Part shown: positions 1-5,441 of the stretch, one piece after another
Layout: each line of letters begins with the position of its first letter
Position numbering within the stretch: the stretch's first letter is position 1
NCBI GenBank assembly: GCA_016935595.1
Contig: JAFGQQ010000049.1
Coordinates: 1 to 8,038 of the forward strand
Length of the DNA stretch: 8,038 nt
Source of the DNA: Bacteroidales bacterium
GTDB taxonomy: Bacteria; Bacteroidota; Bacteroidia; Bacteroidales; UBA10428
Direction of reading: 5' to 3'
Notes under the pieces: model-generated
What the model was told of the DNA's origin: nothing
Database searches by the model: none
The model's input: only the letters and a program-made list of their open reading frames with translations
Made by a program: the position numbers and the translations under genes

Positions 1-777
1 CATTTGATGAATAATCCCTGGCTCTGTAGCCACAATATAAGATATGGAACCATCTTCTTTAGTAAATTTAAGTAATGAAGATGTGGAACCAATATGATCA
101 GCAATGAGTAATATAGGTTTTTCACATTCCGGATGTGCTATTATTTTTGCTTCAGGAAATTGCTTTTTTAAATCAAGAATTTTTTCAAGTGAAAATTTTT
201 CATGAACGTGACATGCTCCCTGCCATATAACCATATCTCTTCCGGTCACACTTTTAATATAGTTACCCAGGTTCCTGTCTGGCGCAAAAATGATTTTTTC
301 ATTTTCAGGGAGACTTTGAATAATCTGCATTGCATTGGATGATGTACAGGTTATATCTGTCAAAGCTTTTATTTCAGCTGACGTATTAACATATGAAATT
401 ACAGTATGTCCTGGATATTGTTTCAGGAATTCTTTAAATTCTTCTGGTCTGCATGATTCTGCCAGTGAACATCCGGCATTCAGGTCCGGTATTAATACTT
501 TTTTTTCAGGAGAAAGTATTTTTGCGGTTTCTGCCATAAAATTAACCCCGGCAAATACAATTATTTTTGCAGTTGCCCTGGCGCTTTGTTGCGAAAGCTG
601 TAAACTATCTCCTACAAAATCTGCAATATCCTGAATTTCACCAATCTGATAATAATGAGATAAAATTATTGCATTCTTTTGTTTTCTCATGTTGTTTATT
701 TCATCCACTATATTTACTGATTCATCAACATCTAAATCGATGAATCCTTTATCCTTAATAATTTTATCAATATTCAT
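1..777 (-). CDS. nadA: Quinolinate synthase NadA, 3'-truncated by the window edge
   Basis: NadA condenses iminoaspartate with dihydroxyacetone phosphate to quinolinate in de novo NAD synthesis; it is a cytoplasmic 4Fe-4S enzyme. Reading leftward from an ATG at 775-777 gives 259 in-frame codons with no stop. Family signatures are clear: LSHYYQ at residues 39-44, IQDIADFVGDSL (48-59), FMAETAKIL (80-88), PDLNAGCSLAESC (97-109), TCTSSNA (143-149), PDRNLGNY (166-173), TGRDMVIWQGACHVHEKF (178-195). Cys103 and Cys189 match the first two cluster ligands; the third normally lies in the last 60 or so residues, which are outside the window, as the family is usually 300-350 aa. The end here (ATEPGIIHQM) matches the region shortly before that Cys. 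Only a weak purine-rich stretch precedes the ATG and no TAnnTTTG box was found upstream. It is transcribed away from the Rrf2 gene across a 502-bp gap. Identification is secure; completeness cannot be judged. Confidence 0.96.
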   Translation of the reverse strand, partial: MNIDKIIKDKGFIDLDVDESVNIVDEINNMRKQKNAIILSHYYQIGEIQDIADFVGDSLQLSQQSARATAKIIVFAGVNFMAETAKILSPEKKVLIPDLNAGCSLAESCRPEEFKEFLKQYPGHTVISYVNTSAEIKALTDITCTSSNAMQIIQSLPENEKIIFAPDRNLGNYIKSVTGRDMVIWQGACHVHEKFSLEKILDLKKQFPEAKIIAHPECEKPILLIADHIGSTSSLLKFTKEDGSISYIVATEPGIIHQM

Positions 778-1063
778 AAAAAAAGCTTCTTTATCAGTTC
801 TTTAAAATAATTATTCATTTTATTAACAATTAGAATAATTAATATATAGATTAATTATATAAAATATAGTAATAATGTTATGTTGTTGAAATTGTTATTA
901 AAAATCTGTATCAAGATTGTACTTATGAATTATTAAGATAATTGTAACACCGGATTAACATAATTTTAAATTGAAAAAAATTTTAAATGAAACAGTTATG
1001 ATAAAATTAACAGTTAAACTAATTAACGTATTATTAATAAATAAAAGGATAATCAAGAAGAAA

Positions 1064-1079
1064 AAAATGTTTACATTTT
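1064..1079. repeat. Inverted repeat AAAATGT-TT-ACATTTT
   Basis: Seven-base arms (1064-1070 and 1073-1079) are perfectly complementary around a TT centre. It lies about 155 bp upstream of the Rrf2 -7 box and about 290 bp upstream of nadA. It could be a dimeric regulator site, but AT-rich DNA produces such repeats readily, so function is uncertain. Confidence 0.35.
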
Positions 1080-1179
1080 GTTTGTTGAAATGAAAAATTT
1101 TCTGAAATAAAAATTTTGTTTTTAAGAGAAACTTTATATAAAACAATAAAGTTAGCATCCACAAATTACATTTAAAAAA

Positions 1180-1197
1180 TTAATTATCGATAATTAA
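1180..1197. repeat. Perfect 18-bp palindrome TTAATTATCGATAATTAA
   Basis: All nine base pairs around the central CG (1188/1189) are complementary, with no spacer. It ends 36 bp before the TATATTTG -7 box of the Rrf2 gene, so it sits just upstream of where the -33 element would be. That is a typical place for an activator or repressor site. The lack of a loop makes a DNA-binding site more likely than an RNA hairpin. No known motif is recognised. Confidence 0.5.
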
Positions 1198-1233
1198 CAT
1201 AGTTTTAACATGAATATAATTTCTATTTTTAAT

Positions 1234-1241
1234 TATATTTG
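1234..1241 (+). promoter_or_regulatory. Putative -7 promoter box (TATATTTG) of the Rrf2 gene
   Basis: The sequence matches the Bacteroidota -7 consensus TAnnTTTG exactly and points toward the Rrf2 ATG 38 bp downstream. Transcription would start near 1245-1248. No TTTG or TTG is found 19-21 bp upstream; TTTTAACA lies there instead, so the -33 element is weak or the promoter needs an activator. Confidence 0.5.
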
Positions 1242-1252
1242 AAATAATAGGT

Positions 1253-1266
1253 CCTGAATAATCAGG
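1253..1266. promoter_or_regulatory. Operator-like inverted repeat CCTGA-ATAA-TCAGG
   Basis: Perfect 5-bp arms (1253-1257, 1262-1266) flank a 4-bp spacer. It starts 12 bp after the -7 box and ends 13 bp before the Rrf2 ATG, so it would cover the transcript start region. It is unusually GC-containing for its surroundings. Rrf2-family proteins commonly repress their own genes, so autoregulation is a reasonable inference, not shown by sequence. Confidence 0.45.
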
Positions 1267-1279
1267 GAAAAAACTACCC

Positions 1280-1711
1280 ATGTTATCAAATACATCAAAA
1301 TATGCGATCCGAGCTGTAATATATCTTTCTTTAAACGGTGGGGAAGAAAGGAAAATAGGTATTAAGCAAATTTCAAAAGACCTTAATATTCCAACACCAT
1401 TTTTAGGAAAGATTTTACAGACTCTTGCAAAGCGCAAATTACTTTCTTCTACCAAAGGTCCTCATGGAGGGTTTGGTTTAGGTAAAAAAGCAAATGAAAT
1501 TAAATTAATTGATGTAGTAGATATAATTGATGGTCAGGATATATTCAAAAAATGTCTGATAAGATTAGAAGATTGTAATGAAAAGGAACCATGTTCCATG
1601 CATGAAAAATATTCGGAAATACGATCCAGCCTTTTAGATTTGTTTAAAAATCAGAGTATTTCAGAATTGATACAGGACATACAGCGGGGAAAAAGAAAAG
1701 TTATTCTTTGA
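1280..1711 (+). CDS. Rrf2-family transcriptional regulator with IscR-like Fe-S ligands
   Basis: This 143-aa protein is full length for the Rrf2 family of winged-helix repressors that often sense iron-sulfur status, redox state or nitric oxide. The N-terminus MLSNTSKYAIRAVIYLSL is typical, followed by the DNA-binding helix-turn-helix (about residues 27-55, with IKQISKDLNIPTPFLGKILQ) and the wing (about 56-70, STKGPHGGFGL). Three cysteines at 92, 99 and 105 with His108 align closely with the cluster ligands of IscR (C92, C98, C104, H107), with one extra residue between the first two. A cluster-binding sensor is therefore likely; IscR, NsrR or another subtype cannot be told apart. It is transcribed divergently from nadA and its end overlaps the convergent VanZ-like gene. 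A -7 box and a palindrome lie just upstream. There is no good Shine-Dalgarno; the ATG is chosen because the protein begins at the conserved family start. Confidence 0.92.
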   Translation: MLSNTSKYAIRAVIYLSLNGGEERKIGIKQISKDLNIPTPFLGKILQTLAKRKLLSSTKGPHGGFGLGKKANEIKLIDVVDIIDGQDIFKKCLIRLEDCNEKEPCSMHEKYSEIRSSLLDLFKNQSISELIQDIQRGKRKVIL

Positions 1712-2117
1712 TTTTCTGCGATATCCTTAAAGAAGGTATAAACAGAAAAAGAGACATAGAAATACAATAACCCGCGAGGTTAAACAGCAAGTCCGATATA
1801 TCTCCCTGTCTTGAGTTGGTAAATCTGTCCTGTATAATTTCAATGACTGATCCATAGAATAAAATAGCCAGAAATGTAAAGAGATATATTATCCATACAG
1901 GTTTTGATTTAATGAATTGGGAACTGAAAGATCTGAAAAGCAAAAAGGAAAAAACACCATAAAACAAAAGATGTAATATTTTATCCTGATGCTGAAAATC
2001 AAACCACTTTTGGGTATTCAAATCATCCGACGGCATAAAACTCAATACACCTATTATTATTGCCCAACAAATTGGTTTCCAGAATCTTTTAATAATCATT
2101 ATGAATGGATATGACAT
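1701..2117 (-). CDS. VanZ-like family membrane protein
   Basis: A 138-aa integral membrane protein with about four hydrophobic helices (roughly residues 13-28, 47-64, 72-91 and 108-128). It has the hallmarks of the VanZ-like family: DKILHLLFYGVFSFLL (45-60), with an Asp-Lys...His...Tyr pattern, and IEIIQDRFTNSRQGDISDLLFNLAGY (93-118), with conserved Glu, Gln, Arg, Asp-x2-Asp, Asn and Gly positions. The family is named after VanZ, linked to teicoplanin resistance in enterococci, but in Bacteroidota such proteins are common housekeeping genes of unknown role; resistance should not be inferred. The ATG at 2115-2117 is used; Met7 is an alternative. The stop codon lies inside the 3' end of the convergent Rrf2 gene, with an 11-bp overlap. 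It is divergent from hemW with only 46 bp between them, and no clear TAnnTTTG box on either strand. Confidence 0.85.
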   Translation of the reverse strand: MSYPFIMIIKRFWKPICWAIIIGVLSFMPSDDLNTQKWFDFQHQDKILHLLFYGVFSFLLFRSFSSQFIKSKPVWIIYLFTFLAILFYGSVIEIIQDRFTNSRQGDISDLLFNLAGYCISMSLFLFIPSLRISQKIKE

Positions 2118-2163
2118 TGAAACTAAAGCTCGTAAAACTACTATTTAATTATATATAGACAAA

Positions 2164-3297
2164 ATGGCAGGAATTTATATTCATATACCGTTTTGCAGAA
2201 ATGCCTGCCATTATTGTGATTTCCACTTTTCAATCAGTACAACCTGCCTGCTGAAAATAATAAATGCAATGGCGACTGAAATATTGAGAAGGAAAAAATA
2301 TCTGAAAAATCAACAGGTACACACTATTTACTTTGGAGGAGGTACCCCATCTTACATACCAGCTGAAAACATTGAGTATTTGATCAGAACCATTAAGGAT
2401 AATTTTGATGTAGTAAAAGATGCTGAAATAACATTGGAAGCAAATCCGGAGGATATTAATCACGAATTTCTGAAAAAAATAAAACGCATTGGAATAAACA
2501 GGCTAAGTATAGGAATACAATCTTTTTTTGATGAAAATTTGAAATTCCTTAACAGGTCTCATGATGCAATCCATGCAAAAAAATCCATAACTTTTTCAAG
2601 GGAAGCAGGATTCACGAACATAAATATTGATCTGATATATGGTATACCTGGTTTAAATCAGAATAAGTGGATCCAAAACATTGAAACCGCAATTGATTTT
2701 CGCGTGGAACATTTGTCTGCATATCATTTGACATATGAACACCGAACAGTGTTGCATTATAGAAAGAACAAGAAAAGAATCATTGAAACTGAAGAAGATG
2801 AAAGCATCAGGCAATTTGTGGAATTGAATGAAAGAATGAAATCAGCCGGATATTGTCATTATGAGATATCAAATTTTGCTAAGGATGGATTTTTTTCAAA
2901 GCATAATTCCGGATATTGGCTTCATTTGCCATATCTTGGAATAGGCCCCTCAGCTCATTCATATAACGGAAAAACAAGGCAATGGAATATTGCAAAAAAT
3001 ATGAGTTATATAAAAGGTATAGAAAGAAATGAAAAATATTATGAAACAGAGAAATTGGATCTGAAAACCCAATACCATGAATATGTTATGACAACATTAA
3101 GAACTATGTGGGGAACAGATACCGAATATATAAAGAAGAAATTCGGAGAACAGTATCTTAATCACTATACAACGAATGCGTATAATTTCCTGGAAACTGG
3201 TGATTTGATTCAAAATGGGACCAGATATCATCTTACTGATAAAGGAATGTGTATATCAGATTTTATTATTAAAACTCTCTTTTATGAGAAGGAATGA
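2164..3297 (+). CDS. hemW: Radical SAM heme chaperone HemW (HemN-like)
   Basis: This 377-aa protein has the radical-SAM cluster motif C11-x3-C15-x2-C18 followed by D19-F20, in the context IPFCRNACHYCDF. In true HemN an extra Cys follows the motif; here it is Phe, which is the HemW pattern. Other signatures are FGGGTPS (57-63), EANPED (92-97), RLSIGIQSF (113-121), DLIYGIPG (156-163), HLSAYHLTYE (183-192), YEISNFAK (233-240), the HNxxYW heme-binding motif (HNSGYW, 247-252) and YLGIGPSAHSY (257-267). A C-terminal winged-helix-like HemN_C domain follows (about 300-370). HemW proteins bind heme and insert it into haemoproteins such as respiratory oxidases; many databases still label them oxygen-independent coproporphyrinogen III oxidase, a function this architecture does not support. 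Length is normal. The ATG is chosen because family homology starts at once (MAGIYIHIPFC). No Shine-Dalgarno is seen. It converges on the coiled-coil gene with a 4-bp gap. Confidence 0.94.
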   Translation: MAGIYIHIPFCRNACHYCDFHFSISTTCLLKIINAMATEILRRKKYLKNQQVHTIYFGGGTPSYIPAENIEYLIRTIKDNFDVVKDAEITLEANPEDINHEFLKKIKRIGINRLSIGIQSFFDENLKFLNRSHDAIHAKKSITFSREAGFTNINIDLIYGIPGLNQNKWIQNIETAIDFRVEHLSAYHLTYEHRTVLHYRKNKKRIIETEEDESIRQFVELNERMKSAGYCHYEISNFAKDGFFSKHNSGYWLHLPYLGIGPSAHSYNGKTRQWNIAKNMSYIKGIERNEKYYETEKLDLKTQYHEYVMTTLRTMWGTDTEYIKKKFGEQYLNHYTTNAYNFLETGDLIQNGTRYHLTDKGMCISDFIIKTLFYEKE

Positions 3298-3301
3298 CAG
3301 A

Positions 3302-4213
3302 TTATTTTAGAGCAAAAGTTGTATTTCCTATTTCATTGCCCTCAGCATAGATATTTACCTTATATGTACCCGGAGTAAGTTGTCCGTCATTGGTCCAGAA
3401 AATACATAATTCGATATCTGCATTTTCATATTGAACCTCACGACTGGCAGTAAACACTATTTGTTCACCCTGGAACTCGAAAAGATTCACCCCGGAAGTT
3501 AAAATAACCTCATCCGGCCGGGCAATTCGAATGTAAACTGTCTTGTTGCCAGGAAGAACAACAGCATTTTCTCTGATTGTGAAACAGGTTCGGATTTTAT
3601 CCACCTTGTCGGCGTGAAGGTTTTCTTTGCTTCTCTTATTCAAAGGAGTAATAACAATATTTTTTGCACTCAGCAAGGATGCTTTTTCAACAACCTGTGT
3701 AAGCTCTTCCTTTTGTACAATTAACTCTTCTTTTTCAATTTCAGTTTGTTTCAGCTTTTGCCTGACTTCTATATTTTCAGTCCGTAATGCGATATTTGCC
3801 TGGTTTAAAGAATCAATCTGATAAACATAGCTTTTTAATACCTCCCTGATTGTTTGCAGCTCTTTCTCATACATCCTTATCTTGTATACATTATTGGCAT
3901 TTATTTTCAATAGTTTTTCAATGCGTTGCTGCTCAGCCAGCAGTTTCAGATTCATTGTATCATTCTCAGTCTTAAGGGAATCATATTGATTATAAATCGA
4001 TTTAAGTTCATTTTCAAGGTTATTTTTCTGTCTTTCAAGCTCGGTTTTCTCAATTTCAGATTGCTTTTTCAGATTATTGTATGTATAACCCAGATATCCA
4101 ATGACACAACAAAGAGCTACAATTAAAATGATGAGAAAAACAGGTGATCTTCTTTTTGGTTTATCAGCTGGTACCGGAGTGCCCGCCGGCTTATTTTCCT
4201 GAATGTTATCCAT
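3302..4213 (-). CDS. Membrane-anchored coiled-coil protein of unknown function
   Basis: I do not recognise a named family. From the ATG at 4211-4213 the product is 303 aa: a short Pro/Lys-rich cytoplasmic tail (1-23, ending KPKRRS), one transmembrane helix (about 25-43, VFLIILIVALCCVIGYLGY), then a long Glu/Lys/Gln/Asn-rich coiled coil (about 46-185). The C-terminal part (about 186-303) looks beta-rich, ending in a repeated aromatic/charged pattern (IELCIFWTNDGQLTPGTYKVNIYAEGNEIG). The positive-inside rule puts the coiled coil and C-terminal domain in the periplasm. A longer reading from a TTG at 4244-4246 adds 11 residues, but that TTG is the tail of a perfect TAnnTTTG promoter box and so is probably not translated. 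The gene converges on hemW and lies 158 bp downstream of the CDF gene on the same strand, with its own promoter. A scaffold or envelope-organising role is conceivable but unsupported. Confidence 0.85.
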   Translation of the reverse strand: MDNIQENKPAGTPVPADKPKRRSPVFLIILIVALCCVIGYLGYTYNNLKKQSEIEKTELERQKNNLENELKSIYNQYDSLKTENDTMNLKLLAEQQRIEKLLKINANNVYKIRMYEKELQTIREVLKSYVYQIDSLNQANIALRTENIEVRQKLKQTEIEKEELIVQKEELTQVVEKASLLSAKNIVITPLNKRSKENLHADKVDKIRTCFTIRENAVVLPGNKTVYIRIARPDEVILTSGVNLFEFQGEQIVFTASREVQYENADIELCIFWTNDGQLTPGTYKVNIYAEGNEIGNTTFALK

Positions 4214-4243
4214 GAATGATGAATTGGTTGATAATAAATTAAA

Positions 4244-4251
4244 CAAAAATA
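4244..4251 (-). promoter_or_regulatory. Putative -7 promoter box (TATTTTTG) of the coiled-coil gene
   Basis: Read on the minus strand this is an exact TAnnTTTG match, ending 30 bases before the ATG at 4213. Transcription would begin near 4238-4240 and give a leader of about 25 nt. The expected -33 position reads TCGTTAG, only a weak match to TTTG. The box decides the start of the downstream gene, because the upstream TTG reading would begin inside it. Confidence 0.5.
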
Positions 4252-4371
4252 AATTATTTTAAGATACTAACGAGGAATGAATAATTTTATTCTGCAATTT
4301 TAATAATGTGATTTAGAATCAGATAAAATTTACTGAAAGATCTTCACTTCAGGAAATATTTCGAATTATCA
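4252..4371 (-). other. Spacer between the CDF gene end and the coiled-coil gene promoter
   Basis: No gene is visible. A 5-bp inverted repeat CTGAA (4333-4337) and TTCAG (4348-4352) with a 10-nt loop lies 20 bases after the CDF stop codon, followed on the minus strand by TAAATTTTAT. This could be a weak intrinsic terminator, but the stem is short and the U-run is interrupted. An AAGATCTT palindrome (4337-4344) spans the stem edge and loop. Confidence 0.3.
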
Positions 4372-5295
4372 TTAATCAGGAAAATCAGATTTTCTGACAC
4401 CATAGTTTTCTTCTTCTTCACAGCCGCCAACAGGTTCAATATGGATCATTATATCAAAGATATTATCGACTTCAGACCGGATGGCTTTCTCAGCCTTACA
4501 GGCAATAATATGTGCCTCCCTGGCTGAAATGGCGCCATCCACTTCAATATCAAATGCAATCATTAAATAATTTCCAATTTTTCTGATTCTTAGCCGGTGT
4601 GGATTATTTGCTCCATCAACTTTATCAATGGCCTCGAATACTTTCTTATATAAGCCCCTGTCTGAAACACCATCCATAAGATCTCGATTGGTCTGCATGA
4701 AGATCTGAATACCTACTTTAATGATCCATATACTGACAGCAAGTGCTGTCACTGTATCAAATATGGGCATTTTTAGAATGAATGTAAAAAACAATCCTGT
4801 TAATACTGCAATTGATATAAAAACATCGTTTTGCATATTTCTGGCATTTGCCTTCAGCATTTCACTGTTGGTTTGCTTTCCTTTACGGAACTGATGAAGT
4901 GACAGTAATATCTTTCCTGCAATTGAAATCAGTGTTACATAAATTGCCAGCATTGAGGGTAGTTCCCTTTCTTTACCCTCAAGGAAACCATGAATTGTTG
5001 AAATTGCCAGCTGGGCACCAGCAAACAAAATTACAAATGCAAGTGCTTTTGTCGCTACTGTATCTGCTTTGAGATAACCATAGGGATATTCAGGACTGGG
5101 TGGTTTGCGCATGATTCTCGCGGTAAACAGAGTGATCAGAGAAGTTACAATATCACTTGCGGAATCAATTCCATCAGCAAGAACGGCCAGGCTTCCTGAA
5201 ATAAGGCCTGCGACAATTTTGAGTACAGAAAGAAATGTATTTCCGATAACAGCTAACCATGAGGCCCGGATTATATTTTCAATTTTAAAATTCAA
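4372..5295 (-). CDS. Cation diffusion facilitator (CDF) family metal efflux transporter
   Basis: CDF proteins are dimeric inner-membrane antiporters that export Zn, Fe, Mn or similar divalent cations using protons. From a TTG at 5293-5295 the protein has 307 aa and starts MNFKIENIIRASWLAVIGN, the usual beginning for the family. A TTG at 5314-5316 would add 7 hydrophobic residues, but it lies only 12 bases after the promoter box. Six helices are seen (about 11-34, 36-58, 80-102, 114-132, 158-175, 179-200). Transport site residues in helix 2 are Asp44 and Asp48 (GIDSASD). In helix 5 the pair is Asn153 and Asp157, where YiiP has His153 and Asp157, so one site ligand differs. The C-terminal metal-binding dimerisation domain (about 211-290) has the typical REAH (259-262) and IHIEP (284-288) motifs. 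A short acidic tail (GCEEEE) follows. The metal cannot be assigned. The gene is divergent from the Cys-pair and TonB receptor genes, so it probably belongs to the same metal-homeostasis locus. Confidence 0.93.
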   Translation of the reverse strand: MNFKIENIIRASWLAVIGNTFLSVLKIVAGLISGSLAVLADGIDSASDIVTSLITLFTARIMRKPPSPEYPYGYLKADTVATKALAFVILFAGAQLAISTIHGFLEGKERELPSMLAIYVTLISIAGKILLSLHQFRKGKQTNSEMLKANARNMQNDVFISIAVLTGLFFTFILKMPIFDTVTALAVSIWIIKVGIQIFMQTNRDLMDGVSDRGLYKKVFEAIDKVDGANNPHRLRIRKIGNYLMIAFDIEVDGAISAREAHIIACKAEKAIRSEVDNIFDIMIHIEPVGGCEEEENYGVRKSDFPD

Positions 5296-5327
5296 TAATA
5301 TAATAATTAACAACAATGAACATATGG

Positions 5328-5335
5328 CAAAACTA
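5328..5335 (-). promoter_or_regulatory. Putative -7 promoter box (TAGTTTTG) of the CDF gene
   Basis: On the minus strand this matches TAnnTTTG exactly. Predicted transcription starts near 5321-5324. A TTG start at 5316 would then be nearly leaderless, while the TTG at 5295 has a leader of about 26-29 nt, similar to the coiled-coil gene. No TTG is seen 19-21 bp upstream on this strand. Confidence 0.45.
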
Positions 5336-5403
5336 AGAAATTCCTGCTGAATTAATTTAAGTACCGGAAATGGTTAAAATTTAGTTAATAAACGGAATTG
5401 ATA

Positions 5404-5434
5404 TTGAAGGTAAAACAGTTTTAATATACATTTG
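5404..5434 (+). promoter_or_regulatory. Bacteroidota-type promoter of the Cys-pair gene (TTG-N20-TACATTTG)
   Basis: TTG at 5404-5406 is followed by 20 bases and then TACATTTG (5427-5434), a full match to the phylum's -33/-7 pattern with correct spacing. Only 7 bases separate the box from the ATG at 5442, so transcription should start within about 0-4 nt of it. TTGATCAA (5432-5439), an 8-bp palindrome, overlaps the box end and would be well placed for a repressor. Confidence 0.6.
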
Positions 5435-5441
5435 ATCAACT

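Larger units (their letters stand above)
778..1279. other. 502-bp AT-rich intergenic region between nadA and the Rrf2 gene
   Basis: No credible gene lies here. The only ORF of note (minus strand, 955-1164) encodes a low-complexity Phe/Ile/Leu/Lys string typical of translated AT-rich DNA. The stretch holds several inverted repeats: TTAACAGTTAA (1007-1017), AAAATGT-TT-ACATTTT (1064-1079), TTAATTATCGATAATTAA (1180-1197) and CCTGA-N4-TCAGG (1253-1266). There is also an imperfect direct repeat, ATTAACATARTTTTAA, at 954-969 and 1193-1208. It must contain the divergent promoters of nadA and the Rrf2 gene, but only the latter has a recognisable -7 box. Its size stands out because other gaps in the window are 4 to 158 bp. 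An unannotated small RNA or long 5' leader cannot be excluded. Confidence 0.6.

Noticed and set aside
335..634. 99-aa plus-strand ORF inside nadA
   Set aside because: It is antisense to highly conserved NadA motifs (GCSLAESC, FMAETAKIL) that fix the true frame.
955..1164. 69-aa minus-strand ORF between nadA and the Rrf2 gene
   Set aside because: Low-complexity Phe/Ile/Leu/Lys composition follows from AT-rich non-coding DNA, and it has no homology-like motif or promoter. It would look like a membrane peptide only by composition.
954..1208. Direct repeat ATTAACATARTTTTAA (954-969 and 1193-1208)
   Set aside because: Match is good, but both copies are almost pure A/T and over 200 bp apart; no third copy or flanking signature suggests a mobile element or iteron.
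1180..1455. 91-aa ORF antisense to the Rrf2 start region
   Set aside because: It overlaps a clearly recognised gene on the other strand and begins within the conserved Rrf2 coding frame; its protein has no sensible features.
1701..2117. Glycopeptide resistance determinant
   Set aside because: VanZ-like domains are widespread in bacteria without van clusters, and no vanHAX-type or sensor genes are present.
2164..3297. HemN, oxygen-independent coproporphyrinogen III oxidase
   Set aside because: The extra Cys after the radical-SAM motif is Phe, and an HNxxYW heme-binding motif is present, both pointing to HemW.
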